The notes under the pieces are model-generated. The model was not told the DNA's origin and ran no database searches. It saw nothing but the letters and a program-made list of their open reading frames with translations. A stretch of 64,000 nucleotides of DNA. Origin: Paenirhizobium cremeum (lineage in GTDB: Bacteria; Pseudomonadota; Alphaproteobacteria; Rhizobiales; Rhizobiaceae). Of the stretch, positions 53,283 through 63,219 are shown one piece after another. Numbering within the stretch: the stretch's first letter is position 1; each line of letters opens with the position of its first letter. A program made the position numbers and the translations under genes. The stretch spans positions 95,437-159,436 of the forward strand of contig NZ_JAGGCS010000003.1 in NCBI RefSeq assembly GCF_022884085.1, given 5' to 3'.

Positions 53283-54566
53283 ATGCTTGATATCAAATGG
53301 ATCCGTGAAAACGCCGAGACCCTTGACGCTGCGCTGGCCAAGCGCGGCGCCGAGCCACTGGCTGCGCAACTGATTGCGCTCGACGAAAAGCGTCGGGCCG
53401 TGGTCCAGTCGCTTCAGGACATGCAATCCCGCCGCAACGCCGCCTCCAAGGAGATCGGCGCGGCGATGGCGCAGAAGAACGCCGAGCTTGCCGAAAAGCT
53501 GAAGGCAGAGGTTGCGGCGCTGAAGGACACCATGCCGGCGGCCGAGGAAGAAGAACGTCGCGTCTCGGCCGAGCTTGCCGACCAGCTTTCGCGCATCCCG
53601 AACGTTCCGCTCGACGACGTGCCGGTGGGCAAGGACGAGCACGACAACGTGGTTGCCCGCGTGGTCGGCCAGAGACCCGGCTGGAACCATCCCGCGAAGG
53701 AACATTTCGAAATCGGCGAAGCGCTCGGCTACATGGATTTCGAACGGGCCGCCAAGCTGTCGGGTTCGCGTTTCACGGTCCTGACGGGCCCTCTCGCCAA
53801 GCTTGAGCGGGCGCTCGGCCAGTTCATGCTGGATCTGCATACGACGGAGCACGGCTATACCGAAGTCTCTTCGCCGTTGATGGTGCGCGACGAGGCCATG
53901 TACGGCACCGGCCAGTTGCCGAAGTTTGCCGAAGATCTGTTCAAGACCACGGACGGCCGCTGGCTGATTCCGACGGCCGAAGTGACGCTCACCAATCTGG
54001 TGTCCGGCGAAATCCTCGAGCAGGAAAAGCTGCCGCTGCGCTTTACGGCGCTGACGCCGTCCTTCCGCTCGGAGGCAGGTTCGGCCGGCCGCGACACCCG
54101 CGGCATGCTTCGCCAGCATCAGTTCTGGAAATGCGAACTCGTCTCGATCACCGATGCGGAAAGCTCCATCGACGAGCACGAGCGGATGACGGCCTGCGCG
54201 GAAGAAGTGCTGAAGCGCCTCGGCCTGCATTTCCGCACGATGACGCTCTGCACCGGCGACATGGGTTTCGGTTCGCGCAAGACCTACGACCTCGAAGTCT
54301 GGCTTCCGGGGCAGAACACCTATCGCGAGATTTCATCCTGCTCAGTCTGCGGCGACTTCCAGGCCCGCCGTATGAATGCGCGCTATCGCGGCAAGGACGG
54401 CAAGGGCACGACCTTCGTGCATACGCTGAACGGTTCCGGCACGGCGGTTGGCCGTTGCCTGATCGCGGTCATGGAAAACTACCTGAACGAAGACGGGTCG
54501 ATCACCATTCCGGACGCATTGCTGCCGTATATGGGCGGACTGAAGAAGATCGAGAAGGCAGCCTGA
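53283..54566 (+). CDS. serS: Seryl-tRNA synthetase
   Basis: This 427-residue class II synthetase has an N-terminal coiled-coil arm (about 30-105, rich in K, E, A) for tRNA-Ser, motif 2 in [20 protein letters not shown] and motif 3 in [20 protein letters not shown] 53283 starts the standard [12 protein letters not shown]. Its ribosome site is weak (TGGAACGACG). It is 17 bases upstream of surE. Confidence 0.96.
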   Translation: MLDIKWIRENAETLDAALAKRGAEPLAAQLIALDEKRRAVVQSLQDMQSRRNAASKEIGAAMAQKNAELAEKLKAEVAALKDTMPAAEEEERRVSAELADQLSRIPNVPLDDVPVGKDEHDNVVARVVGQRPGWNHPAKEHFEIGEALGYMDFERAAKLSGSRFTVLTGPLAKLERALGQFMLDLHTTEHGYTEVSSPLMVRDEAMYGTGQLPKFAEDLFKTTDGRWLIPTAEVTLTNLVSGEILEQEKLPLRFTALTPSFRSEAGSAGRDTRGMLRQHQFWKCELVSITDAESSIDEHERMTACAEEVLKRLGLHFRTMTLCTGDMGFGSRKTYDLEVWLPGQNTYREISSCSVCGDFQARRMNARYRGKDGKGTTFVHTLNGSGTAVGRCLIAVMENYLNEDGSITIPDALLPYMGGLKKIEKAA

Positions 54567-54583
54567 AACAGGGGAGATACGGT

Positions 54584-55357
54584 ATGCGCATTCTCCTGAC
54601 CAATGACGACGGCATCCACGCCGAGGGTCTGGCCGTGCTGGAACGCATCGCCCGGACGCTTTCGGACGATGTCTGGGTCGTCGCGCCGGAATCCGACCAG
54701 AGCGGCCTTGCCCATTCGCTGACCATTTCGGAACCGCTGCGTCTGCGCAAGGTGGCCGACAAGCGTTTTGCGCTGCGCGGTACGCCGACCGACTGCGTCA
54801 TCATGGCAGTGCGGGAGGTTCTCGACGGCAAGCCCGACCTGGTTCTGTCCGGTGTGAATGCGGGAGGCAATCTCGCCGATGACGTGACTTATTCGGGGAC
54901 CGTGGCCGGCGCCATCGAAGGGACGCTGCAGGGTGTCCGTTCGGTCGCCCTCAGCCAGCTTTACGAATACGACAATGGCGGCCGGGTCATTCCCTGGGAA
55001 GTCGCGGAGACCCTTGGTCCCAAGCTGCTTGCGCAGTTGATCGAGGCTGATCTTCCCGATGGCACGTTCCTGAACGTCAACTTTCCCCGCTGTGCGCCCG
55101 CCGAAGTGCAGGGCATCGAGGTCACGGCGCAGGGCAAGCTCGATTTCGGCCTCGAAGTCGAGCAGCGTGCCGATGGCCGGGGTTTTCCCTATTACTGGCT
55201 CCGCTTCGGCGACCGCGGCAGCCGTTTTCGCGAGGGAACCGATCTGCAGGCCATCAAGGCCAACAAGATATCCGTGACCCCGCTCAAGCTGGACATGACG
55301 GACTATGCCTCGCAGGATCGTCTAGCGAAGGCGCTCGGTTTCGGAGCGGCGGGTTGA
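54584..55357 (+). CDS. surE: 5'/3'-nucleotidase SurE
   Basis: This 257-residue metal-dependent nucleotidase / survival protein has ligands in [16 protein letters not shown] and the [20 protein letters not shown] loop. GGGGAGA precedes ATG 54584. In many bacteria surE and pcm are neighbours, as here, and are linked to stationary-phase survival. Confidence 0.95.
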   Translation: MRILLTNDDGIHAEGLAVLERIARTLSDDVWVVAPESDQSGLAHSLTISEPLRLRKVADKRFALRGTPTDCVIMAVREVLDGKPDLVLSGVNAGGNLADDVTYSGTVAGAIEGTLQGVRSVALSQLYEYDNGGRVIPWEVAETLGPKLLAQLIEADLPDGTFLNVNFPRCAPAEVQGIEVTAQGKLDFGLEVEQRADGRGFPYYWLRFGDRGSRFREGTDLQAIKANKISVTPLKLDMTDYASQDRLAKALGFGAAG

Positions 55358-55365
55358 AGTCGGGC

Positions 55366-56007
55366 ATGCTGGAAAAGGAGGGTTTTGCGGCCCTCGTTCT
55401 CAGGCTCCGGTCGGAGGGGATCTCGGATCTCGATCTCCTGACGGCGGTGGAGCAGACGCCCCGTTCGCTCTTCGTGCCCCCGCAATATTCCGAGGACGCC
55501 TATTCCAGCCGCTCGATCCCGATCGAATGCGGCGCCTTCATGGAAGGTGCCGACCTTGCCGTCCGCCTGCTGTCGCTGCTGCAGGTGAAACCCGGTCAGC
55601 GGGTTTTGGAGATCGGCACGGGAAGCGGCTTCATGTCGGCGGTGCTCGGCAGGCTTGCCGAACGGGTTCTCTCGATCGACCGCTACAAGACGCTGATCGC
55701 AGGAGCCCAGCAGCGCCTTGACAATCTCGGCCTGCGCAATGTCGTGCTGCGCCAGTCGGACGGCAGCAACGGTCTTTCGGGCGAGGGGACCTTCGACCGC
55801 ATCCTTTCGACCGCCGCCTTTCCGGCCATGCCGCGCTTCTTCGCCGAGCAACTCGTCTCTGGCGGCATGTTCCTCGCACCGCTGGTGACCGGCGAGAATA
55901 CCTGCGTAATGGTGCGCCTTATCAAGACCGGCAGCCGTTTCGAGCGGGAAGATCTGTTCGAGGCGCCTTATCTGCCGCTGATGCCGAAGATCGCTTCCTT
56001 TCTCTGA
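55366..56007 (+). CDS. pcm: Protein-L-isoaspartate O-methyltransferase
   Basis: This repair methyltransferase acts on damaged Asp/Asn residues in proteins. It is 213 residues from ATG 55366, or 217 from TTG 55354, which overlaps the surE stop. SAM-binding motif VLEIGTGSGFMSAVLG and conserved RSLFVP / FDRILSTAAFPAMPRFF. Immediately downstream of surE, the typical pairing. A divergent paralogue is at 30825. Confidence 0.93.
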   Translation: MLEKEGFAALVLRLRSEGISDLDLLTAVEQTPRSLFVPPQYSEDAYSSRSIPIECGAFMEGADLAVRLLSLLQVKPGQRVLEIGTGSGFMSAVLGRLAERVLSIDRYKTLIAGAQQRLDNLGLRNVVLRQSDGSNGLSGEGTFDRILSTAAFPAMPRFFAEQLVSGGMFLAPLVTGENTCVMVRLIKTGSRFEREDLFEAPYLPLMPKIASFL

Positions 56008-56174
56008 AATCCTGTGGCGCAAGCGGGAGCGCGATTGCGCGTCGGTGGACGCGGCTACCGATGAATGTGCGCCTTTTCGAAATTATTCACAGCGATTCCT
56101 GCAAGTTAACCGCCCGGTAACACTAACGCGCTTTAATCAAATCACATCAAGTTGCGTAGAATGTGGGTCGAGTT

Positions 56175-57740
56175 ATGCGTCAAAGTGTATCGCCGAAAGC
56201 CGGACTGCCAGTTGCCCGTATCGCTGTGGCAATGCTGTTGGCTGGAGTTGCCAGCGGTTGCAGTTCCGATGCGACCCGCTTCAGTTCCGTATTCAATACC
56301 GACAATATGACCACGGCTTCGACGCCGAGGCGGCACATTACCGGCATGAATGGCCAGCAGCCGATGCCGACCCAGGATATCGCCGGCGCCCAGCCCGATT
56401 ACACCACCCGCCAGCAGGCCATGAGTCAGCCTTATCCTTCGGCTCCGTCGTCCTATCCAACGACAAGCGCGCCGTCGGTTGCCCGCAGCGCCGCCGCTCC
56501 GGTTTCGGTTCAGCGCGCCGAGCTTGCGGCTCCCTCCGGTTCGTCGAGCGACGCGGATCGTCAGGCCGCTCTCGCCCAGCCTTTCCCCGGGACGCCGAAG
56601 AATACGCAGACGGCCGGCCTCGGCGCTCCGCCGCGCAACCTGAATGCGGATGACCTGTCCACCGGATCCACCCGCCCGGCTTCCGGCTGGACGACGGCGA
56701 ACGCCACCCGCGTGACGCTGAAGTCCGGCGAAACCATCGCGACGCTGGCGCAGCGCTATGGCGTGCCGGAACGCGAAATCCTCAAGGCGAACGGCCTCAG
56801 CCACGCCTCCGACGCCGCCACCGGGCAGCTCGTCATCATTCCGTCCCTCGCCGGCCAGAAGAACGCCGCCCGTGCTGCGGCCGATGCTTCCGGCCTGCCG
56901 GTCAACGGTCAGAAGCCGCTGGCGCCGCAATCGCCGGAACAGAACGTCGCCGTCCTGCCGAGCACGCCGACTTCGCGCGACAAGTCTCAGGCGGTCGCAT
57001 CGAGCGCCACCGGCAAATCGGACGCCGCTGCCGGCGCCGCACCCGGTGCTTATGTCGTCAAGCCGGGGGATTCCCTCAACAAGATCGCCAAGGCGAACGG
57101 TGTATCCGTCGATGCCCTCAAGAAAGCGAACGGCATCACCGACGGCAACATCCGCATCGGCCAGAAGCTGAAGATGCCGGGCGCATCGAGCCAGGTGGCT
57201 TCCGCTCCGGAAAAGACGCCCGCTGCCGACCCGGTCAAGACCGCTTCTGTCCCGACGAAGGACACCAAGCCCGCGCCGGCCGCATATAAGCCGCCGGCCG
57301 CCACCCAGTCCGTCAGCGAAGTCGCCTCCGTCGATACGAAGGAAGATGCCCCCGAAGCCACCGGCATCGGCAAGTATCGCTGGCCGGTCCGCGGTGCGGT
57401 GGTCGCCGGTTATGGCGCAAACGTCGAGGGCAAGCGCAATGACGGCATCGACATCTCCGTGCCGCAGGGCACGCCGGTCAAGGCTGCCGAAAACGGTGTG
57501 GTCATCTATGCCGGCAACGGCCTGAAGGAACTGGGCAATACCGTCCTGGTGCGCCACGACGACGGAACGGTCACCGTCTACGGACACGCCGATGCGCTTT
57601 CGGTCCAGCGCGGCCAGAAGGTCCAGCGCGGCCAGCAGATCGCCACCTCCGGCATGAGCGGCAACATCAAGCGCCCGATGCTGCACTTCGAGGTTCGCAA
57701 GGATGCGACCCCGGTCAACCCGATGACTTTCCTGGAATAG
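56175..57740 (+). CDS. LysM/M23 lipoprotein, NlpD-like murein hydrolase activator
   Basis: This 521-residue lipoprotein has lipobox GVASGC (Cys near 30), a Pro/Ser-rich stretch, LysM 1 (about 178-222, SGETIATLAQRYGVPEREIL), LysM 2 (about 291-336) and a C-terminal M23 domain (about 399-521). The first zinc ligand is changed: NDGIDI instead of HxGxDI, and MLHFEV instead of HLHFEV. It therefore probably activates amidases rather than cutting itself, as NlpD does. ATG 56175 gives the shortest sensible signal peptide. It ends at a bidirectional terminator. Confidence 0.9.
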   Translation: MRQSVSPKAGLPVARIAVAMLLAGVASGCSSDATRFSSVFNTDNMTTASTPRRHITGMNGQQPMPTQDIAGAQPDYTTRQQAMSQPYPSAPSSYPTTSAPSVARSAAAPVSVQRAELAAPSGSSSDADRQAALAQPFPGTPKNTQTAGLGAPPRNLNADDLSTGSTRPASGWTTANATRVTLKSGETIATLAQRYGVPEREILKANGLSHASDAATGQLVIIPSLAGQKNAARAAADASGLPVNGQKPLAPQSPEQNVAVLPSTPTSRDKSQAVASSATGKSDAAAGAAPGAYVVKPGDSLNKIAKANGVSVDALKKANGITDGNIRIGQKLKMPGASSQVASAPEKTPAADPVKTASVPTKDTKPAPAAYKPPAATQSVSEVASVDTKEDAPEATGIGKYRWPVRGAVVAGYGANVEGKRNDGIDISVPQGTPVKAAENGVVIYAGNGLKELGNTVLVRHDDGTVTVYGHADALSVQRGQKVQRGQQIATSGMSGNIKRPMLHFEVRKDATPVNPMTFLE

Positions 57741-57764
57741 GTATTGCGTCCCAGGCAGGCGTTG

Positions 57765-57793
57765 AAAAGGTCCGGAAATCCGGACCTTTTCTC
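57765..57793. terminator. Bidirectional terminator between NlpD-like and DUF815 genes
   Basis: Perfect 11-bp stem AAAAGGTCCGG (57765-57775) / CCGGACCTTTT (57780-57790), loop AAAT, with A/T runs on both sides. Confidence 0.85.
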
Positions 57794-57806
57794 GTTCAGG
57801 GCATTT

Positions 57807-58679
57807 TCAGGCGTGGTCGGTTCTGACGCGAAGGCGCCCGGCGAGATCCTGAATATATTGCCAAGCGACGCGGCCGGAGCGGCCGCCGCGCGTGGTGGCC
57901 CATTCCAGCGCCTCGCGGTGAAGCTGTTCGCTGTCGAGCGGCAGGGAAAAATGCTCGGCATAACCGTCGATCATCGCGAGATAGTCGTCCTGGCTGCACT
58001 TGTGGAAACCGAGCCAGAGACCGAACCGGTCCGAAAGCGAAACCTTCTCCTCGACGGCTTCCGACGGGTTGATGGCGGTGGATTGCTCGTTCTCCATCAT
58101 GTGGCGCGGAAGCAGGTGCCGGCGGTTGGATGTCGCATAGAAAAGCACATTGTCCGGCCGGCCCTCGATGCCGCCGTCGAGTGCCGCCTTCAGCGACTTG
58201 TAGGCCGTGTCGTCGTGATCGAAGGACAGGTCGTCGCAGAAGACGATGACCCGGTGCGGCACATCCTTGGCGATGTCGAGAAGCGCGGGCAGGGTGGCAA
58301 TGTCCTCGCGGTGCACCTCGACGAGTTTCAGCGAGATGCCGGTCTCGGCGAGGACGTCGGCGTGGACCGCCTTTACCAGCGAGGATTTGCCCATGCCGCG
58401 TGCGCCCCAGAGCAGCACGTTGTTGGCCGGATAGCCCTCGGCGAAGCGCAGCGTGTTTTCATGCAGGATATCGCGGACGTGATCGACGCCGCGGATAAGC
58501 TTGAGCGCGATGCGGTTCGGCCGTTTCACGGGCTGGAGTTCCTGACGCGCCGGGCTCCAGACGAAGCAGTCGGCGGCGCCCCAGTCGTTTTCGGCGGTGC
58601 CGGGGCCGGCCAGCCGTTCGACGGCTGCCGTCAGCCGGCGCAGTTCAGCGAGCAGCGAAAGATTGATGTCTTCGGACAT
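57807..58679 (-). CDS. DUF815-family P-loop ATPase
   Basis: This 290-residue AAA-like ATPase has Walker A WGARGMGKSS, Walker B VIVFCDDLSFD and sensor ATSNRRHL. An N-terminal helical domain precedes it. ATG 58679 follows GGGAGGGAA; the frame to 58709 has less support. The family is widespread and its substrate is unknown. It converges with the NlpD-like gene. Confidence 0.87.
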   Translation of the reverse strand: MSEDINLSLLAELRRLTAAVERLAGPGTAENDWGAADCFVWSPARQELQPVKRPNRIALKLIRGVDHVRDILHENTLRFAEGYPANNVLLWGARGMGKSSLVKAVHADVLAETGISLKLVEVHREDIATLPALLDIAKDVPHRVIVFCDDLSFDHDDTAYKSLKAALDGGIEGRPDNVLFYATSNRRHLLPRHMMENEQSTAINPSEAVEEKVSLSDRFGLWLGFHKCSQDDYLAMIDGYAEHFSLPLDSEQLHREALEWATTRGGRSGRVAWQYIQDLAGRLRVRTDHA

Positions 58680-58891
58680 CACGATTCCCTCCCAGGTTTG
58701 TTCCGGCAAGTGCGTTCACGGTTTTCCCCGGCGCTACCATGGCGTTTTCGGGCTCGAAAGGGTAAGAGGCGGTAAAACGGTACGCATCGCCGCTGTTTTT
58801 GTTGCATTCGCAGGGCCGGTCACTATATTCCGGCGACCTGATGCGGGGGGCCGCGGCTGCCCGTGCGCTTGGCTTGTCTAGGGAGTTATTG

Positions 58892-59242
58892 ATGTTCATT
58901 ACTGAAGCCTTCGCCCAAGAAGGGACTGCTGCAACCGGTGCATTCGGCTCCGGTCTCGAAATGCTGTTCCTTTTCGCGCCGCTGATGCTGATCTGGTATT
59001 TTCTGCTGATCCGTCCGCAGCGCCAGCAGATGAAGAAGCGCGAGGAAACCCTGTCCTCCATCCGCCGCGGCGACCAGGTCGTCATGGGTGGCGGCATCGT
59101 CGGCAAGGTCACCAAGGTCGTCGACGACAAGGAACTCGAGGTCGAGATTTCCGAAGGCGTCAAGGTCCGTGCGCTGCGCACCTATATTGCCGAAGTCCGC
59201 GTCAAGGGCGAGCCGGTGAAGACCGAGGCTTCGGCCTCCTGA
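58892..59242 (+). CDS. yajC: Preprotein translocase subunit YajC
   Basis: This 116-residue accessory subunit of the Sec holotranslocon has one membrane span (about 23-41, LEMLFLFAPLMLIWYFLL) followed by the conserved RPQRQQMKKREE and a cytoplasmic beta domain. GGGAG lies before ATG 58892. It is followed by secDF. Confidence 0.95.
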   Translation: MFITEAFAQEGTAATGAFGSGLEMLFLFAPLMLIWYFLLIRPQRQQMKKREETLSSIRRGDQVVMGGGIVGKVTKVVDDKELEVEISEGVKVRALRTYIAEVRVKGEPVKTEASAS

Positions 59243-59312
59243 TGCTGCCGGGCAGGAGGCCGGTGCTGCCGGCTTCCGTCCGCTGAAGCAAACCTCTGAT
59301 TTCGAGAGTTAC

Positions 59313-61865
59313 ATGCTATACGTTTCGCGCTGGAAGACGATCTTCATTTGGCTCACCGTGCTGGTGAGCGTGTTGGTGGCATTGCCTAACGTTTTCAGCG
59401 AGGAACAACTTCGCTCTCTTCCGTCCTGGTTGCCGCACAGGCAGGTGACGCTCGGCCTGGACCTGCAGGGCGGTTCCCACATCATGCTCAAGATCGAGCG
59501 CGCCGACATCGTCAAGGAGCGTCTCGAAACGACGGTCAGCGATATCCGCGCCGCCTTGCGTGACGCGGGCATTCGTTATACCGGCCTTTCCGGCGTGGGC
59601 CAGCAGATCCAGGTCCGCATCACGGATGCCGATAAGGTCGAAGCGGCCAAGAAGGCGCTGGAGAACATTACCGCGCCCGTGAGCGTCGGCGGACTGACCG
59701 GCGGCTCCATCCAGGAGGCGACGCTGACCGAGGACGGGACGCTCCTCCGGTTCAATCTTACCGACGCCGGTATCGATTACCGCGCCTCTTCGGCACTGAC
59801 ACAGTCGATGGAAGTGGTTCGCCGGCGCGTCGACGAGCTGGGCACCACCGAGCCGTTGATCCAGCGGCAGGGCAACGATCGCATCATCGTTCAGGTTCCC
59901 GGCCTACAGGACCCCCAGCGCCTGAAATCGCTGCTGAACCAGACCGCCAAGCTCTCCTTCCACATGGTCGACACGAGCATGCCGGTCGTTGAGGCGATCA
60001 ACGGCCGTCCGCCGGCGACGTCGGAGGTACTTTATTCCACCGACGATCCGGCGGTTCCCTATCTGATCGAAAAGCGTGCGCTCGTTTCCGGCGAGAATCT
60101 GGTCGACGCGCAGGCGAGCTTCAACCAGCAGACCAACGAGCCGGTCGTCACCTTCCGCTTCGACAGCAAGGGGTCGCAACGCTTCGCCCAGGCGACGCAG
60201 CAGAACGTCGGTCGTCCCTTCGCCATCGTTCTCGACGACCAGGTGATCTCGGCGCCGGTCATCCGCGAGCCGATCATCGGCGGTTCCGGCCAGATCTCCG
60301 GCAATTTCTCGGTGGAGGGCGCCAACGATCTCGCCGTTCTCCTGCGTGCCGGTGCCTTGCCGGCGACGCTGACGGTCGTCGAGGAACGGACCGTCGGCCC
60401 GGGCCTCGGCCAGGATTCGATCAATGCCGGCGTCACGGCAAGCGGCATCGGTGCGATCTTCGTCGTGCTCTTCATGCTCGGTTTCTATGGCACCTTCGGT
60501 GTGATGGCGAATATCGCGCTTGCAGCCAACGTCGTGATGATTCTTGCCGTTCTGACGCTTCTCGGCTCAACGCTCACCCTGCCGGGTATCGCCGGTATCG
60601 TGCTGACCATGGGCATGGCGGTCGACTCCAACGTTCTTGTCTACGAGCGCATCCGCGAAGAGGTCAAAAGCGGCCGATCGCTGATCCAGTCCATCGACAC
60701 GGGCTTCAACAAGGCCTTCGCGACGATCGTCGACGCCAACCTGACGACGCTGATCGCCGCGCTGGTTCTCTTCTTCCTCGGTTCCGGCCCGGTGCGCGGC
60801 TTTGCCGTGACGCTCGCCGTCGGTATCGTGACGACCGTCTTTACGGCTTTCACCATGACGCGCTGGCTGATGGCGATGTGGTATCGCTGGCGCAGGCCGA
60901 AGCATTTGCCGAAGGGTATCCGCACCGGCATCTTCGACGCCCAGAACATCCGCTTCATGGCGATCCGCCGCTACACATTCGCGGTCGCGGGTGCGCTGGC
61001 GCTCGCTTCCGTCATCGGCTTCATGACGATCGGCCTCAGCCTCGGCATCGATTTCAAGGGCGGCTCGATCATCGAGGTGAAGGCGCGCAACGGCGCAGCC
61101 GATATCGCCGATATCCGCGACCGTCTGAGCCAACTCAACCTCGGGGAAATCCAGGCCCAGGGCTTTGGCGATCCGTCGAGCGTTCTGATCCGCATCCAGG
61201 CGCAGGAGGGCGGCGAGAATGCCGAGCAGTCGGCGATCACGCTGGTTCGCGGCGAGCTCGAGAATGCTTATGAGTTCCGCCGTGTCGAGGTGGTCGGTCC
61301 GGCCGTTTCGGGGGAATTGACGAGGAGCGCCACCATCGGCGTCGGCGTGTCGCTGATCTTCATCCTGATCTACATCTGGTTCCGCTTCGAATGGCAGTTC
61401 GCCGTAGGCGCGATCATCGCGACCCTGCACGACGTGATCCTGACGCTTGGCCTCTTCGTCTTCCTCGGCATCGAATTCAACCTGACGAGCATCGCGGCGA
61501 TCCTGACCATCATCGGCTATTCGCTCAACGACACCGTTGTCGTCTATGACCGAATGCGTGAAAACCTCAGGCGCTACAAGAAGATGCCGCTCAACGTCCT
61601 GATCGATACCTCGATCAACCAGACGCTGTCGCGTACGGTGTTGACCGGTTCGACCACCTTCCTGGCGCTGGTGGCGCTCTATCTCTTCGGCGGCGAGGTG
61701 ATCTCCTCCTTCACGCTGGCGATGCTGTTCGGCGTCATCGTCGGCACCTTCTCGTCGGTCTACATCGCGGCGCCCGTGCTGATCGCCTTCCGCCTGCGTC
61801 CCGAGGCCTTCCAGAAGGAAGATGTCGACAAGGCGCGTCCTGTCTCCGGTAAGGTCGAGGCCTGA
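59313..61865 (+). CDS. secDF: Fused protein-export membrane protein SecD/SecF
   Basis: This 850-residue fusion of SecD (about 1-530) and SecF (about 545-850) uses the proton gradient to pull substrates through SecYEG. SecD features are LGLDLQGGSHIMLKIE and the GMAVDSNVLVYERIREE span; SecF features are GIDFKGGSIIEV and GYSLNDTVVVYDRMREN. There are twelve membrane spans. No stop separates the halves, so this is a real fusion, common in alphaproteobacteria. Confidence 0.96.
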   Translation: MLYVSRWKTIFIWLTVLVSVLVALPNVFSEEQLRSLPSWLPHRQVTLGLDLQGGSHIMLKIERADIVKERLETTVSDIRAALRDAGIRYTGLSGVGQQIQVRITDADKVEAAKKALENITAPVSVGGLTGGSIQEATLTEDGTLLRFNLTDAGIDYRASSALTQSMEVVRRRVDELGTTEPLIQRQGNDRIIVQVPGLQDPQRLKSLLNQTAKLSFHMVDTSMPVVEAINGRPPATSEVLYSTDDPAVPYLIEKRALVSGENLVDAQASFNQQTNEPVVTFRFDSKGSQRFAQATQQNVGRPFAIVLDDQVISAPVIREPIIGGSGQISGNFSVEGANDLAVLLRAGALPATLTVVEERTVGPGLGQDSINAGVTASGIGAIFVVLFMLGFYGTFGVMANIALAANVVMILAVLTLLGSTLTLPGIAGIVLTMGMAVDSNVLVYERIREEVKSGRSLIQSIDTGFNKAFATIVDANLTTLIAALVLFFLGSGPVRGFAVTLAVGIVTTVFTAFTMTRWLMAMWYRWRRPKHLPKGIRTGIFDAQNIRFMAIRRYTFAVAGALALASVIGFMTIGLSLGIDFKGGSIIEVKARNGAADIADIRDRLSQLNLGEIQAQGFGDPSSVLIRIQAQEGGENAEQSAITLVRGELENAYEFRRVEVVGPAVSGELTRSATIGVGVSLIFILIYIWFRFEWQFAVGAIIATLHDVILTLGLFVFLGIEFNLTSIAAILTIIGYSLNDTVVVYDRMRENLRRYKKMPLNVLIDTSINQTLSRTVLTGSTTFLALVALYLFGGEVISSFTLAMLFGVIVGTFSSVYIAAPVLIAFRLRPEAFQKEDVDKARPVSGKVEA

Positions 61866-61867
61866 CG

Positions 61868-62269
61868 GTGGCGCTCGGGCCGACAGGCAAGGGCATCGTC
61901 GTCCGGCAGGCGCATTTTCCCGGCCGGGCGCCGATCGACGCCTACGGCAATGGCGGTTTCCGCTTCGCCGACATGTCCCATCGCGGTTCCCTGTTGCTCA
62001 TGCCTTCCGGCATCTATGGCTGGGATATGGAGGAGGGCGCGCCGCTGACGCTTGCCGCATTCGAGCGCGTCCTGGAGGAATCGAGGGATATCGAAGTGCT
62101 GCTGGTCGGAACCGGCAAGCAGCTTCGTCCCTTGCCCGCCGATCTCAAGGCTGCACTGAAGGCGCGGGGCATTTCCAGCGATCCGATGGGCACGGGCGCC
62201 GCCGTGCGCACCTACAATATCATGCTGGCCGAACAGCGGGCGGTCGCCGCTGCACTCATAGCCGTCTGA
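61868..62269 (+). CDS. Mth938/NDUFAF3-like protein
   Basis: This 133-residue soluble protein is of the DUF498/Mth938 family. GTG 61868 lies 2 bases after the secDF stop. Conserved parts are RGSLLLMPSGIYGWDME, LLVGTGKQLRPLP, and GTGAAVRTYNIMLAEQRAV. Human NDUFAF3 is a homologue and helps assemble respiratory complex I. Its linkage to secDF suggests coupling to membrane insertion. The bacterial role is inferred. Confidence 0.85.
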   Translation: MALGPTGKGIVVRQAHFPGRAPIDAYGNGGFRFADMSHRGSLLLMPSGIYGWDMEEGAPLTLAAFERVLEESRDIEVLLVGTGKQLRPLPADLKAALKARGISSDPMGTGAAVRTYNIMLAEQRAVAAALIAV

Positions 62270-62284
62270 GAAAGCGGAAGCTCA

Positions 62285-63139
62285 GTGAGCCAGCAACTGT
62301 CGACGAATGACAACCTCGCTCTTGCGGCACTGCGTGAGACGGACAGAGACCGTTATCTCGCCTGTCTGCTGTCGCCTGTGGAAAAACGCGGAGCGCTGGC
62401 GGCGCTCTACGCCTTCAACGCGGAAATCGCCCGGATCCGCGATCTGGTGCGTGAACCCCTGCCGGGCGAGGTGAGGCTGCAATACTGGCGGGATCTCCTC
62501 GCCGGAGCCGGACACGGCTCGACAGAGGCAAACCCCATCGCCGCAGCCCTGCTTCAGGCCGTCGAGCAACATCGCCTGCCGGTCGCGGCGCTTCAGTCCA
62601 TGGTCGATGCGCGGATTTTCGATCTCTATGACGATCCGGTCGAAACGACGGCGATGCTGGAAGGTTATGCCGGAGAGACGGCAGCCGCCTTGGTCCAGCT
62701 TGCGAGCCTGGTGCTCGATCCGGCGGCTTCGCCTTCCTGCGCGGATATCGCCGGTCATGCCGGCGTTGCCCAGGCGATTGCAGGCGCCTTGCTGCTGATG
62801 CCGGGCCATCGCGCCCGTGGCCAGCTTTTCCTGCCGCTGCAGATTCTTTCGGCTGTCGGTCTCGATCGGGATGGTTTTCTCGCCGGGAGCGATCGCGAGC
62901 GAATTTCGGCAGCGATCGAAGCCTTCGCCGGTCTAGGCCTCGACCACTTGCGCAAGGCGCGCAGCGGCGGCAGACTGCCGCGCAGTCTCGTTGCCGCCTA
63001 TCTGCCGGTGGCGCTGGCGGAGCCCGTCCTTCTCGCCGCCCGGAGCGCTGGCGCCGGCATCTTCGAACGGGACATCAGGCCGGCCCAATGGCGCCGGCAA
63101 CTGAGGATGATGCGCGCGGCCTATGCCGGGCGATTCTGA
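62285..63139 (+). CDS. Squalene/phytoene synthase-like, NDUFAF6-like protein
   Basis: This 284-residue protein has the phytoene/squalene synthase fold. The two Asp-rich metal motifs are degraded: LYAFNAEIARIRDLV replaces the first DxxxD, and LDHLRKARSG the second. YAFNAEIARI resembles the complex I assembly factor NDUFAF6. It is therefore likely an assembly factor rather than a terpenoid synthase. GTG 62285 follows GGAAGCTCA. It is 15 bases after the NDUFAF3-like gene. Confidence 0.83.
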   Translation: MSQQLSTNDNLALAALRETDRDRYLACLLSPVEKRGALAALYAFNAEIARIRDLVREPLPGEVRLQYWRDLLAGAGHGSTEANPIAAALLQAVEQHRLPVAALQSMVDARIFDLYDDPVETTAMLEGYAGETAAALVQLASLVLDPAASPSCADIAGHAGVAQAIAGALLLMPGHRARGQLFLPLQILSAVGLDRDGFLAGSDRERISAAIEAFAGLGLDHLRKARSGGRLPRSLVAAYLPVALAEPVLLAARSAGAGIFERDIRPAQWRRQLRMMRAAYAGRF

Positions 63140-63219
63140 TCGCGGTCAAATTCGCGCAAGGCTCGTCTGTTATCGCTTCGTCCGCCGCCGGAAAACCGGC
63201 CTGGATTTGGAGGCATGGC

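Noticed and set aside
57744..58775. 343-codon plus-strand frame
   Set aside because: Antisense to the DUF815 ATPase, which has clear Walker motifs, and begins inside a terminator.
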